Of a stretch of 64,000 nt of DNA, positions 53,822 through 62,808 are shown piece by piece. The notes under the pieces were generated by a model, which was not told where the DNA came from, did no database searches, and saw nothing but the letters and a program-made list of their open reading frames with translations. Numbering within the stretch: position 1 is the stretch's first letter; each line of letters begins with the position of its first letter. This DNA is from Actinophytocola xanthii (GTDB lineage: Bacteria; Actinomycetota; Actinomycetes; Mycobacteriales; Pseudonocardiaceae). The DNA lies in the NCBI RefSeq assembly GCF_001921205.1, contig NZ_MSIE01000059.1, forward strand, positions 1 to 64,000. The letters are read 5' to 3'. The position numbers and the translations under genes are program-made.

Positions 53822-54832
53822 ATGAGCACGCGGCAGACCCGGGAGATCCACCTCGCCTCGCGGCCGACGGGATGGCCCACCGAAGACAACTTCGCCGTGG
53901 TGACCACGGAGCTCCCGGCGCTGTCAGCGGGACAGGTGCTGGTGCGCAACGTGTTCATGTCGGTCGACCCGTACATGCGGCCGCGGATGAACGACGTGAA
54001 GTCCTACGTCCCACCGTTCCAGGTCGGCGAGCCGCTCGACGGCGGGGCGGTCGGCGAGGTCGTCGAGTCCCAGGTGGACGGTCTGACGCCCGGGGACCTG
54101 GTGGTGCACGGCCTGGGTTGGCGCGAGCACGCCGTGCTCGACAACCCCCGCAAGCTCGACCCGGTGCCCGGGGTGTCCGTGTCGCACTACCTCGGGGTGC
54201 TGGGCACGACCGGGCTGACCGCGTACGTCGGGCTGCTGGACATCGCCGGGTTCCGACCGGGGGACGCCGTGTTCGTCTCGGGGGCGGCCGGCGCGGTGGG
54301 CAGCGTCGCCGGCCAGATCGCCCGGCTGCGCGGGGCGTCCCGGGTGGTCGGCAGCGCCGGCTCGCCGGAGAAGGTGGCCCTGCTGACCGAGCGCCTCGGG
54401 TTCGACGCCGCCTTCGACTACCACGAGGGCCACCTCTACCGCCAGCTGTCCGCGGCCGCACCCGACGGCATCGACGTCTACTTCGACAACGTGGGCGGCG
54501 ACCACCTGGAGGCCGCGATCGGGGCGCTGCACGACTACGGCCGGGTGGCCCTGTGCGGCTCGATCTCGGCCTACAACGCCGCGGAGGCCCCGCCCGGGCC
54601 GCGCAACCTCGGCCTGGCCGTTGGCAAGCGCCTCACCCTGCGCGGCTTCATCGTCACCGACCACGGAGACCGGTTCCGCGACATGGCCCGCGAGGTGGGC
54701 GGCTGGCTCGCCTCCGGCGAGCTGGTCGCCGAGGAGACCGTGGTCGAGGGAGGCCTGGACGCCGCGGTGACCGCGTTCCTGGGCATGCTCCGCGGCGAGA
54801 ACACCGGAAAGATGATCGTCCACTTCGACTGA
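53822..54832 (+). CDS. CurA/PTGR-like NADP-dependent oxidoreductase
   Basis: The 336-residue medium-chain dehydrogenase/reductase lacks the zinc-binding Cys residues. It has the leukotriene B4/PTGR type start, MSVDPYMRPRMND, and a Rossmann domain with VFVSGAAGAVGSVAGQIARLRG. It reduces activated alkenes such as enones with NADPH. GACGAGG lies near the ATG at 53822. It stands alone between the iron operon and the YdjC gene. Confidence 0.9.
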   Translation: MSTRQTREIHLASRPTGWPTEDNFAVVTTELPALSAGQVLVRNVFMSVDPYMRPRMNDVKSYVPPFQVGEPLDGGAVGEVVESQVDGLTPGDLVVHGLGWREHAVLDNPRKLDPVPGVSVSHYLGVLGTTGLTAYVGLLDIAGFRPGDAVFVSGAAGAVGSVAGQIARLRGASRVVGSAGSPEKVALLTERLGFDAAFDYHEGHLYRQLSAAAPDGIDVYFDNVGGDHLEAAIGALHDYGRVALCGSISAYNAAEAPPGPRNLGLAVGKRLTLRGFIVTDHGDRFRDMAREVGGWLASGELVAEETVVEGGLDAAVTAFLGMLRGENTGKMIVHFD

Positions 54833-54842
54833 CCGAAGCATG

Positions 54843-54877
54843 CCGTTCGGCCGCTGTGTCCAAACGGGACCGAACGG
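54843..54877. terminator. hairpin between convergent oxidoreductase and YdjC genes
   Basis: CCGTTCGG (54843-54850) and CCGAACGG (54870-54877) form an 8-bp stem in the 45-bp gap between the stop at 54832 and the YdjC stop at 54878. It can serve both directions. Confidence 0.6.
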
Positions 54878-55735
54878 TCAGCGTGCCCACGCTCGCCGCA
54901 GGGGGCGGTAGTCGATCACTCGGATGTCCTCCTGGTCGAGGATCTCCCGCGCCCGCGGCGAGGTCAGGAACTCGTGGTCGCCGCGGCGAACCCGCCAGTG
55001 ATCCGCGGCGGCTTCCGGACGCTCGTTCCAGATTCCCGGATGCACCGCCCACTCGGTCAGTCCGACGGGCAGGGTTCGCAGCAGCTCGGCGTAGCGGGCG
55101 TGCTTGCCGTCGACGTCCAGCGCGAAGCTGTCCAGGAAGTCGTTGTCGACCACGGGCAACCCTCGCCGCCGCGCGTCGCGGCGGCCCGGTTCGAGCCAGA
55201 CCCGGGTCGCCAGGCCGTACTGGTCGGCGAGTTCCATCGTCAGCTCCAGGATGTCCGGGCGCCCGCCGTCGGCCAGGCAGTGGAAGTCAAGATGGGTCGG
55301 GCTCAAGCCCGCGTCGACCACCGTGTCTATCTGGGCGCGGAACTCCCGTTCGACCTCGGGCAGCCGGGCCCGCGCCAGCAGTTCGGCACGCCCGGCGGGG
55401 CTCGCGGTGAAGAACTCGCCCGCGTCGTCGAGCAGCGACGGCACCGCGTGCCGCGGGCTCCGGGGACACCAGCGGTCCGCCGGGGAGTCGCGAACCAACG
55501 TGAGGTGGACACCGAAGGCCGTCGCCGGGCGGTCGCGCAGCAACCGCAGGGCCTGCGACGTCGCCGGGCAGACGGCCATCAGGCTGCACGAGCTGGCGAT
55601 GCCGTGCTCGATCGCGTCGATCACCGCGGCGTTGACACCCTCGTGCATCCCGAAGTCGTCGCAGTTGACGATCAGTACTCGCGCGTGGGGCGGGTACCCC
55701 AGCAACTCACTCGACATCGACATCTGCTCATTCAT
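54878..55735 (-). CDS. ChbG/YdjC-family carbohydrate deacetylase
   Basis: This 285-residue metal-dependent deacetylase has the metal site Asp in VLIVNCDDFGMHEGVNAAV, the His pair in PTHLDFH and WAVHPGIWN toward the end. ChbG removes acetyl groups from chitooligosaccharides, and hopanoid-related relatives have other substrates. The start at 55735 gives the MNEQMSM N-terminus and has no clear ribosome site. It is divergent from a SnoaL-like gene across 24 bp. No carbohydrate genes are adjacent, so the substrate is open. Confidence 0.87.
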   Translation of the reverse strand: MNEQMSMSSELLGYPPHARVLIVNCDDFGMHEGVNAAVIDAIEHGIASSCSLMAVCPATSQALRLLRDRPATAFGVHLTLVRDSPADRWCPRSPRHAVPSLLDDAGEFFTASPAGRAELLARARLPEVEREFRAQIDTVVDAGLSPTHLDFHCLADGGRPDILELTMELADQYGLATRVWLEPGRRDARRRGLPVVDNDFLDSFALDVDGKHARYAELLRTLPVGLTEWAVHPGIWNERPEAAADHWRVRRGDHEFLTSPRAREILDQEDIRVIDYRPLRRAWAR

Positions 55736-55759
55736 ACCGGAAGTGTGGGAGGGTGAGAC

Positions 55760-56170
55760 ATGAGCGACGTCCGAGGCGACGACCACGGGCAGGAGCTGGA
55801 GTCCTTCTACCGGCGCTACAACCAGTGCTGCAACGCCCACGAGTTCGAGCGGCTCGGTGAGTTCGTCGGTGAGCCTGTCGAGGTCAACGGGCAGGCACGG
55901 AGCCTGGACGAATACATCTCGAACCTGCGGGCCGTGGTGGCTGCTTTTCCCGACTACCGCTGGGATCTTCGGCACCTGCTCGTCGACGGCTGCTGGATCT
56001 CCGCCCACTTCGAGGACACCGGCACCCACCGGGGAACCTTCCTGGGCGTCCCGGCCACCGGACGAGCTGTCCGCACCCAGGAGTTCGCCCTGTACCGGAT
56101 GCACGAGGGCGCGATCGTCGAGGTGTGGGTGACCGCCGACGACCTCCGCCTGCTCGACCAGCTGCGCTGA
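55760..56170 (+). CDS. SnoaL-like polyketide-cyclase-fold protein
   Basis: The 136-residue SnoaL-like/ester-cyclase-type protein has the features ESFYRRYNQCCNAHEFERLGEFV, VAAFPDYRWDLRHLLVDG and HRGTFLGVPATGR near the end. Those phrases match the SnoaL ester cyclase group. GGGAGGG lies upstream of the ATG at 55760. Its start is 24 bp from the divergent YdjC start, so the two probably share control. Substrate and role are unknown. Confidence 0.87.
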   Translation: MSDVRGDDHGQELESFYRRYNQCCNAHEFERLGEFVGEPVEVNGQARSLDEYISNLRAVVAAFPDYRWDLRHLLVDGCWISAHFEDTGTHRGTFLGVPATGRAVRTQEFALYRMHEGAIVEVWVTADDLRLLDQLR

Positions 56171-56177
56171 GGACCGG

Positions 56178-57068
56178 TCAGACCGGCATGGCGAGCGTCG
56201 CCAGGGCGTCGGTGAGGCGGCGCAGGTGCGGCGGGGGCGACTCGACCAGCGGCAGGCGGACCGTCGCGTGCGGGATGATCCCCAGCTCGGCCAGCGCCGC
56301 CTTGGCCATGACCGCTCCCTGGGAGGTGCGCATGACGGCCTCCACCAAGGGAACCAGCGAGCCGTGGAGGGTCCGGGCGGTGGCGAGATCGCCCGCGCGG
56401 ACGGCTCGGATCAGCTCGGCGTTGCGGTCGGCGACGACGTTGCCCACGACGCTGACCACGCCGGTGGCGCCGCACGCGAGGTAGGGCAGGTTGAGCTCGT
56501 CGATGCCGCTGTAGAAGGCCAGCGACGTACGCGCCATCACCGACATCGCCTCGAACAGGTCGCCCTTGGCGTCCTTGACCGCGCGGATCCGGGGATGGGC
56601 GGCCAGCTCGACCAGTGTCGACTCCGCCATGGCGATGCCCGTGCGTGCCGGGATGTCGTAGAGCATCACGGGCAGCTCGGTCGCGTCGGCCACAGCGACG
56701 CAGTGCGCGACCACGCCGGCCTGGGTCGGCTTCGAGTAGTAGGGGCACACCAGCAGCAGCGCGTCCGCCCCGGCGGCCTCGGCCTCGGATGCCCGTCGGA
56801 GGGTGGCGGCCGTGTCGTACGTGCCGACACCGGCGACCACCCGCGCCCGACCGGCCACCCGAGCCGAGACGGCGCGGACGAGGCCCGCCGTCTCGGACTC
56901 GGTCAGCGTGGGCGCCTCGCCGGTGGTCCCGCCGACCACGATCCCGTCGCAGCCTCTCGCCAGCAGGTGGTCGACGAGGGCGGCGACACCCGGTTCGCTG
57001 ATCGTGCCGTCGGGCTCCATCGGGGTCACCATGGCGACGAGGTTGGAGCCGAAGAGCTGCTCGGTCAT
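56178..57068 (-). CDS. dapA: 4-hydroxy-tetrahydrodipicolinate synthase (DapA-like)
   Basis: The 296-residue TIM-barrel aldolase has Schiff-base Lys165 in AVKDAKGD, Tyr137 in LYDIPARTG and the substrate-binding GGTTGEAPTLT at about 46-56. DapA condenses pyruvate with aspartate semialdehyde in lysine and diaminopimelate synthesis. A divergent LysR regulator is unusual for housekeeping dapA, so a second, catabolic or specialised N-acetylneuraminate-lyase-family member is possible. AGGA lies about 10 nt before the ATG at 57068. Confidence 0.85.
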   Translation of the reverse strand: MTEQLFGSNLVAMVTPMEPDGTISEPGVAALVDHLLARGCDGIVVGGTTGEAPTLTESETAGLVRAVSARVAGRARVVAGVGTYDTAATLRRASEAEAAGADALLLVCPYYSKPTQAGVVAHCVAVADATELPVMLYDIPARTGIAMAESTLVELAAHPRIRAVKDAKGDLFEAMSVMARTSLAFYSGIDELNLPYLACGATGVVSVVGNVVADRNAELIRAVRAGDLATARTLHGSLVPLVEAVMRTSQGAVMAKAALAELGIIPHATVRLPLVESPPPHLRRLTDALATLAMPV

Positions 57069-57117
57069 GGTCCGATCCTGACCGGCACGACAGATGCGGT
57101 CCAGCGATGCTTTCTTG

Positions 57118-57127
57118 GCAGTACTGC
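57118..57127. promoter_or_regulatory. 10-bp palindrome in the dapA/LysR divergent promoter
   Basis: GCAGTACTGC is a perfect palindrome 13 bp before the LysR start at 57141 and about 50 bp before the dapA start. It could be one half of a LysR site. The 72-bp gap holds no gene. Confidence 0.4.
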
Positions 57128-57140
57128 GTAGCCTGCCTTC

Positions 57141-58076
57141 ATGATTGACGTCGCCGCCCTGCGGGCACTGCGCTCGGTCGCCGCGCTCGGGACGCTCGCA
57201 CGCGCGGCCGACGAGCTCGGGTTCACCGCCTCGGCGGTGTCCCAACAGATCAAGCGGCTGGAACGCCAGGTGGGCGTGCCCGTACTCGCGCCGGCGGGCC
57301 GCGGCGTCGTGCTCACCCCGGCCGGGCAGGCCATCGTCGACACCGCACCCGAGGTGTTCCAGGCGCTCGAACGCTGCGCAGAGGCCGCCCAGTCGGTCGC
57401 CGAGGGCGCGCCGCGCGGCGTACTCCGGGTCGTCGGCTTCTCGACGGCCGTCCGCGGGCTGCTCGCCCCCGCCCTGCGCCGGCTGTCCACGGACTGCCCG
57501 GACCTCCACGTGCACATCACCGAGCAGGACCCCGACCAGGCACTGCACAGCGTCGACGCCGGCACCGCCGACCTCGCCCTCGTCCACGACGCCGACGGGC
57601 TGCCGGCCCCGCTGCCGCCCTCGCTCACCCGACGGCACGTCCACAGCGACGTCGGCGACGTCGTCATGAACCGCAACCACCCCCTCGCCCGGCACGACCC
57701 GCCCCTCGCCGGCGCCGACCTCGCCGGTCAGGCCTGGGTGACCAGCCCGCCCGGAACGGTCTGCCACCAGTGGTTCCGCCGCCTGTTCGCCGACGGGGCG
57801 GAGGAGCCCGACGTCCGCCACCTGGTCGACGACTTCGCCACCCAGCTGTCTCTGGTCGCCGCGGGAGAGGTGATCGCCCTCATTCCCCGCCTCGCCCGCC
57901 CGCCCCTGGGTGGGGAGCTCGTCTCCCGCCCCCTGCGCCGCCAACCCCGGCGCGAGGTGCACGCCGCCTGGCGACGCAGCGCCGACACCAGCCCGGCCAT
58001 CCAGGCCGTGCTCGCGGAACTGGGCTCCCTGGGCGGCCGCACCCGAACGGAGCAAGACCGTCGTGGTTATCCGTGA
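57141..58076 (+). CDS. LysR family transcriptional regulator
   Basis: The 311-residue regulator has an N-terminal winged HTH (ALGTLARAADELGFTASAVSQQIKRLERQVGVPVL, about residues 13-48) and a co-inducer domain (LRVVGFSTAVRGLLAPALRRL, then ITEQDPDQALHSVDAGTADLALVHD). It is divergent from the dapA-like gene and probably regulates it. The final 20 residues are polar. Confidence 0.9.
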   Translation: MIDVAALRALRSVAALGTLARAADELGFTASAVSQQIKRLERQVGVPVLAPAGRGVVLTPAGQAIVDTAPEVFQALERCAEAAQSVAEGAPRGVLRVVGFSTAVRGLLAPALRRLSTDCPDLHVHITEQDPDQALHSVDAGTADLALVHDADGLPAPLPPSLTRRHVHSDVGDVVMNRNHPLARHDPPLAGADLAGQAWVTSPPGTVCHQWFRRLFADGAEEPDVRHLVDDFATQLSLVAAGEVIALIPRLARPPLGGELVSRPLRRQPRREVHAAWRRSADTSPAIQAVLAELGSLGGRTRTEQDRRGYP

Positions 58077-58127
58077 TGTTCGTCCTCGCGGCTCGCGGGT
58101 CCGGTTGCCGTGCCCCAAGGTGTTGGC

Positions 58128-58481
58128 ATGACGCGGGTGCTGGTCGTCGATGATCACGTGTCGTACCGGCGGCTGTTGACGCGCCTGCTGCGCAGCGGGG
58201 GCTACGAGGTCGTCGGCGAGGCCGGTACCGGGCGGGCCGCCGTCGAGCTCGTGGGGTCGACGACGCCGGACGTGGTGCTGCTGGACGTGGTGCTTCCCGA
58301 TCTCGACGGGTTCGAGGTGGCCCGCCGGCTCGCGCATTCCCCGGCACCGCCGGTAGTCGTATTCATCTCGAGCCGTCAGCGCGACGATTTCGGGGCGTTT
58401 CCGGATGGCCTCGCCTGCTGGTTTCTCAGCAAGGACGAGTTTACTATGGACCGGCTGAACGGCCTGCTGGGGGAGGATTAA
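58128..58481 (+). CDS. stand-alone response regulator receiver
   Basis: This 117-residue single REC domain has phospho-acceptor Asp53 (VVLLDVVLPD), acidic DD near residues 8-9 and Lys in FLSKDEF. No output domain is present, so it must act by protein interaction or as a phosphate sink. Its TAA stop overlaps the kinase ATG by one base. The kinase and LuxR regulator follow, making a three-gene signalling unit. AAGG precedes the ATG at 58128. Confidence 0.85.
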   Translation: MTRVLVVDDHVSYRRLLTRLLRSGGYEVVGEAGTGRAAVELVGSTTPDVVLLDVVLPDLDGFEVARRLAHSPAPPVVVFISSRQRDDFGAFPDGLACWFLSKDEFTMDRLNGLLGED

Positions 58482-60205
58482 TGCGGCGACCGGACGCGCT
58501 GACCGCCGGATTGGCGGCAGCGACGGTCCTGGTCGCCATCGTCGACACGAAAATGGCCATTTCAGCGGGACGGCAGCCGGCCGAGTTCTACATTCTGGAG
58601 ATCAGTGCGGCACTCGTGTGGGCCGGCGTGGGAACGCTCGCGGTCCTGATCCGTCCAGACCGGCCGGGGGTGGGCCGGCTGATGCAGTTGCTCGGGCTGG
58701 TCCTCATGCTCGACGCACCGGCGGGGTTCGAGCTGACCACGTCGGACCGCTGGGTGGCCGTCGACCTCGTCCTGGCGCATGCGGCGCAGCCGTTCCAGAT
58801 CGCTCTGTTCGCGCACATCCTGTTGGCCTATCCCGCGGGGACGTTGCGACACCCGCCCGAGCGGCGGCTGATCGGCACGACCTACGGGTGGTCGGCGGTG
58901 GTCGGTGTGGTGGGCGTCATCGACACCGTCGCGGTGGTGACGGCGCCCGGGTGGGTGGGTGCCCGGCCGCCCGGCGCGATCACCGGCGGCCGGCCGTCGT
59001 CGGTGCTCATGAACTCCGTCTGGCTCGTGCTGACGGCGGTGTTCCTGGTTCTGCTCGTCGACAAGATCCGCCGGGCGACCCGTCGAGAACGGCGCGTACT
59101 CGCCTATCCGTTCGGTTCGGGTTTGCTGATTCTGCTGCTGTTCCTGATCGTGCTCGTCTTCACGGCCGCCTCGGCGAACATTCCCATTCCGCTGGCCTAC
59201 CTAGCGGTGCTGGTCGGGCCGGGTGCGTTTCTGGCCGGGCTGGTCCGGGAGCGGCTGAGCTACGGTTCCCTCGCCGAACTGGTCCGCACGATCGAACGCG
59301 CCCCCGTCGGGCAACTGCAGGAGGCGCTGCGCCGCGCCCTGCGGGATCCCGGGCTCCAGGTCGGGTTCGCCCGGGCGAACGGGTACGTGGGTGAGGGCGG
59401 GGACGTGCTGACGTTGCCCACCGGCAACGGCCGGGCGGTGCTGCCCATCGGCGGCAGGCCCCCGATCGCGGTCGTCCTGCACGACGCCTCGCTCACCAGC
59501 GAGCCGACCCTGCTCAACGCGGCGTCGGCCGCGGCCCGGCTGGCTTTGGACAACGCCCGCCTGCATGCGCTGGTCCAGGAGCAGCTGGCCGACGTCCGAG
59601 CCTCCCGGCGCCGCATCATCGAGGCCGGCGCGGACCAACGCCGGCGGCTGGAGCGGGACCTGCACGACGGTGCGCAGCAGCGGATGCTCGCGGTCGGGAT
59701 CGCCCTGCAGCTACTGCAACGACAGCTGGGCGACGAGGCCGCCGCGGCCGAGCTGCTGACCGAGGCGCGGACCGAGCTCGACGCCGCCCTCGCCGAGCTG
59801 CGCGAGCTCGCCAGGGGCATCCATCCGGCCGTGCTCACCGAGCAGGGGCTGAGCGCTGCGGTGCGCACGCTGGCGCGCCGCGTTCCGATACCGGTCACCG
59901 TCGAGGACTCCCTGTCCACCCGGCCGGCTCCCGCCGTGGAGTCGGCCGTCTACTTCATCGTGAGCGAGGCGTTGAACAACGTGGTGAAGCACGCCCGAGC
60001 TACTTCGGCCCGGATCACCCTGTGCCGCAACGAAAACCGGCTGCATGTCGAGGTCGTCGACGACGGGGTCGGCGGAGCGGACGCCGGGCTGGGCAGCGGG
60101 TTGCGGGGCATGGCCGACCGGGCCGCCGCGTTCGACGGCACCGTGTCGGTCACCGCCGTCCGGCCCAGCGGTACCCGGGTCGCGGTGGAGCTCCCATGCG
60201 ACTAG
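58481..60205 (+). CDS. membrane sensor histidine kinase (NarX/LuxR-partner type)
   Basis: The 574-residue kinase has about eight hydrophobic segments in its first 260 residues (for example LVLMLDAPAGF, VVGVVGVIDTVAV, LLILLLFLIVLVFTAAS). A GAF-like region and HisKA_3 follow, with His395 in RDLHDGAQQRMLAVG. HATPase has EALNNVVKHARATSARI and GLGSGLRGMADRAAAF. A GGGAGG lies just before the ATG at 58481. It belongs to the DesK/NarX kinases with a long membrane sensor, and its ligand is unknown. Confidence 0.88.
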   Translation: MRRPDALTAGLAAATVLVAIVDTKMAISAGRQPAEFYILEISAALVWAGVGTLAVLIRPDRPGVGRLMQLLGLVLMLDAPAGFELTTSDRWVAVDLVLAHAAQPFQIALFAHILLAYPAGTLRHPPERRLIGTTYGWSAVVGVVGVIDTVAVVTAPGWVGARPPGAITGGRPSSVLMNSVWLVLTAVFLVLLVDKIRRATRRERRVLAYPFGSGLLILLLFLIVLVFTAASANIPIPLAYLAVLVGPGAFLAGLVRERLSYGSLAELVRTIERAPVGQLQEALRRALRDPGLQVGFARANGYVGEGGDVLTLPTGNGRAVLPIGGRPPIAVVLHDASLTSEPTLLNAASAAARLALDNARLHALVQEQLADVRASRRRIIEAGADQRRRLERDLHDGAQQRMLAVGIALQLLQRQLGDEAAAAELLTEARTELDAALAELRELARGIHPAVLTEQGLSAAVRTLARRVPIPVTVEDSLSTRPAPAVESAVYFIVSEALNNVVKHARATSARITLCRNENRLHVEVVDDGVGGADAGLGSGLRGMADRAAAFDGTVSVTAVRPSGTRVAVELPCD

Positions 60206-60858
60206 TGCTCGTCGACGACGTCTGGCTCGCCCGCGAAGGGCTCGCCCGGCTGCTCACCGCGCACGGGCACACCGTCGTCGGGCTCGCCGGCCACCCCGAC
60301 GAGGTGCCGGAGCTGGTTCGCCGCACCGCACCCGATCTCGCCATCCTGGACATCCGGATGCCACCGACGTTCACCGACGAGGGTCTTCGGCTGGCCGGCG
60401 CGCTGCGCGAGCAGCACGCGGACCTTCCACTGCTCGTCCTGTCCCAGTACGTGGAACCGGCCTACGTGCAGACGGTGCTCGAGCTGACCGGGTCGCGACG
60501 CTGCGGCTACCTGCTCAAGGACCACCTCCTGGACGCGGCCCAACTCGACGCCGCGCTCGACCGGCTGGTCGCCGGCGAGCTGGTCGTCGACCCCGCGGTG
60601 GTCGAGGTGCTGCTCGAGGACAACCAGGACCCGCTCGCCGTGCTGACGCCGCGGGAGCGCGACGTGCTCGCCCTCATGGCCGAGGGACTGACCGACCGGG
60701 GAATCGCCGAGCGCCTGTTCGTCTCGCTCAACACGGTCGGCACCCACGTACAGCGGGTGCTGCGCAAACTCGACATCCCCAGTGGAGCAACGGACAACCG
60801 TCGCGTCCTCGCCGTGCTCACCTACCTCGACCGGACGACACCGCGGCCGAACCCCTGA
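60196..60858 (+). CDS. NarL/LuxR-type response regulator
   Basis: This 220-residue regulator has a receiver with Asp52 (LAILDIRMP) and a long loop (PPTFTDEGLRLAGALREQHADLP). A LuxR HTH follows (LTPRERDVLALMAEGLTDRGIAERLFVSLNTVGTHVQRVLRKL). The ATG at 60196 overlaps the kinase by 10 bp, so the two are coupled. It is the DNA-binding output of the unit that also holds a stand-alone receiver. Confidence 0.92.
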   Translation: MRLVLVDDVWLAREGLARLLTAHGHTVVGLAGHPDEVPELVRRTAPDLAILDIRMPPTFTDEGLRLAGALREQHADLPLLVLSQYVEPAYVQTVLELTGSRRCGYLLKDHLLDAAQLDAALDRLVAGELVVDPAVVEVLLEDNQDPLAVLTPRERDVLALMAEGLTDRGIAERLFVSLNTVGTHVQRVLRKLDIPSGATDNRRVLAVLTYLDRTTPRPNP

Positions 60859-60914
60859 CAAATCACGGATTCCCGGGATGTCCCCACCGTCGCGCCGTCG
60901 GCAGGATTTCTCGC

Positions 60915-62123
60915 GTGACGAACAGCGCCGGTGGCGAAGCCGCTCCGCCGACCCGAGCCCGCGAGCGCGGCTGGCTGCTGCGGCACCCGCTGATGGTGGC
61001 GGTCGCCGGCGCGCTCGTCGCCGGCCTCCTCGGTGGACTCTTCGCGCTGTTCCAGGGTTCCAGCGGCGACGTGGTCCTGCTGCCGGTGGACACCACCCAG
61101 GCGAACGCGTTCGTCCCGGGGAACGCCGACCTGCGAAACCCCGGTCCCAACGTCGTTCCCGCCATGCCCGAGGTCCCCGCGGTCGACGACCAGCGGGCGA
61201 CGGGAACGCTGCCGGGGATGTACGGCCGCAGCGTCGACGGGGTGACCTGTGACGTCGAGAAGATCATCGGGTACCTCGTCGATCCCGCGCACATGGCACA
61301 GGCCCGCGCCTGGGCGGAGGTCGCCGGCATCGCCCCTGCCGACATCCGCTCCTTCCTCGCCTCGCTCACCCCGGTCCGGCTACGCTTCGACACCCGCGTC
61401 ACCAACTACGACTACAAGGACGGGAAAGCGGACGGCTTCGAGGCGGTGCTGCAGGCAGGCACGTCGGTACTGGTCGACGACCGGGGTGTGCCGCGCGCGA
61501 AGTGCAACTGCGGCAACCCGCTCACCGAGGCCGGCGACACGGAGTCCTCCGGTGACGTGGCCGACTTCGCCCGCAACCCCGACGACGCGTGGGAACGGTT
61601 CGAGCCCGGCGAGGTCGTCACGGTCGCTCCCGGCGAACGGACGAAGGAGCTGGTTCTCCTCGACCTCGACGACGGTGAGGTGTTCCGGCGTCCGGTGGGC
61701 ACCGTCGGCACCGAGGACGAGCCGGTGACCCGCGGGAACCCCGTGTGCGCTGTCCTGGGCCAGTCGACCAGCTGCGGCGGGCCCGGACCGAAGGTCACGC
61801 CCGAGGACGTCGCCGCGCTGGAGCGAGCGGTACGCGGGCTGGTCTCGGCCGTGCGCGACGAGGACTGCGACGCCCTGGTCAGCTACATGAGCAGCGGCAC
61901 CCTCGAGCGGTTCGGTGCCGGGCACCAGGAGCTCGTGAGCATGTGCCGGGAAGCCTTCACACAGCTGGAGTCCTTTGGCGGCCTCACCGTCGACGACGTC
62001 CGGGTCGTGTCCCAGACCGGGGCCCGGGCCGCGATCTCGGTGACGGCGACCGTGAACGGCCAGACGTCGACGGCGGAGAACGAGCTCGTGCGCGAGAACG
62101 GCAACTGGAAGCTCGACGTCTGA
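60915..62123 (+). CDS. DUF6777-type membrane-anchored protein
   Basis: The 402-residue protein has one N-terminal membrane helix (LMVAVAGALVAGLLGGLFALF). A DUF6777-like outside domain follows (GLPGMYG-type GTLPGMYGRSV, CDVEKIIGYLVDPAHMAQARAWAEVAGI, LRFDTRVTNYDYKDGKADGF and VLVDDRGVPRAKCNCGNPL). The C-terminal 110 residues look like an NTF2-like domain (VRDEDCDALVSYMSSGTLERF). Similar domains occur in streptomycete membrane proteins, and the function is unknown. AGGA lies about 9 nt before the GTG at 60915. Confidence 0.82.
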   Translation: MTNSAGGEAAPPTRARERGWLLRHPLMVAVAGALVAGLLGGLFALFQGSSGDVVLLPVDTTQANAFVPGNADLRNPGPNVVPAMPEVPAVDDQRATGTLPGMYGRSVDGVTCDVEKIIGYLVDPAHMAQARAWAEVAGIAPADIRSFLASLTPVRLRFDTRVTNYDYKDGKADGFEAVLQAGTSVLVDDRGVPRAKCNCGNPLTEAGDTESSGDVADFARNPDDAWERFEPGEVVTVAPGERTKELVLLDLDDGEVFRRPVGTVGTEDEPVTRGNPVCAVLGQSTSCGGPGPKVTPEDVAALERAVRGLVSAVRDEDCDALVSYMSSGTLERFGAGHQELVSMCREAFTQLESFGGLTVDDVRVVSQTGARAAISVTATVNGQTSTAENELVRENGNWKLDV

Positions 62124-62141
62124 CGACCAACGGAGCGAGAG

Positions 62142-62777
62142 ATGAACCCACCTGGGCGGACGGGACCGGATCGGGAGGAGGAGGTGAACCGCCGCGCGTT
62201 CGGTCGCAGCGCCGCACGACTGGGCGTCGGCGTCGCCGTCGGCTCCGTCGTCGTCGGCCTCAGTACGGTCCCGGCGGCCGCGGCCACCGACGGGTTTCGC
62301 TGGTGCCGCCGATGCCAGAGCCTCTGGTTCGTCGACGGCGGCGACAACGGGCACTGCCCGGTGACCCACCTGTGGGACCACAGCCACTACCGGGACGCCA
62401 GCGGCGCCTATGTCCTGCGTCGTGACGTCGAGCCCGGCGCGGGACAGACCGGCTGGCACTGGTGCGAGTACTGCAAGGCGGTCTTCTACTCCGGGCAGGG
62501 CGAGCTGGGCTGGGGCCGCTGCCCGAACGACCCGAGTGGTTTCGGCGCGCACTGGCCGGGCGACCGGGAGATCGCGCCCGGTGGCCAGCGGTACGTCTCG
62601 TTCCGGATGGAGACCGAGACGCGGAACAACGGCGCGGGAGCGCAGGCGGGCTGGCGGTTCTGCTTCCGGTGCAACGGCATGTTCTTCGCCTTCAACGGCC
62701 TGCCGGCGACCCACTGCCCCACGGGCGGCCGGCACGACGACTCGCGCAGCGACCGCTACCTCATGCGGTTCGGATGA
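62142..62777 (+). CDS. Tat-exported protein with three Cys-ribbon repeats
   Basis: This protein of about 211 residues has a twin-arginine signal (NRRAFGRSAARLGVGVAVGSVVVG, cut near PAAAA). Three repeats follow, each with a CxxC pair, an aromatic strand and a later C: WCRRCQSLWFVDGGDNGHC, WCEYCKAVFYSGQ..CPND and FCFRCNGMFFAFNG..HCPTG. They look like small zinc ribbons or disulfide modules repeated across bacteria. The start may be ATG at 62142 or GTG at 62184, which lies just after GGGAGGAG. It is exported folded, perhaps with metal. Confidence 0.8.
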   Translation: MNPPGRTGPDREEEVNRRAFGRSAARLGVGVAVGSVVVGLSTVPAAAATDGFRWCRRCQSLWFVDGGDNGHCPVTHLWDHSHYRDASGAYVLRRDVEPGAGQTGWHWCEYCKAVFYSGQGELGWGRCPNDPSGFGAHWPGDREIAPGGQRYVSFRMETETRNNGAGAQAGWRFCFRCNGMFFAFNGLPATHCPTGGRHDDSRSDRYLMRFG

Positions 62778-62808
62778 GGTGCGCGAACGTGCAGACGCAC
62801 TGACGGTC

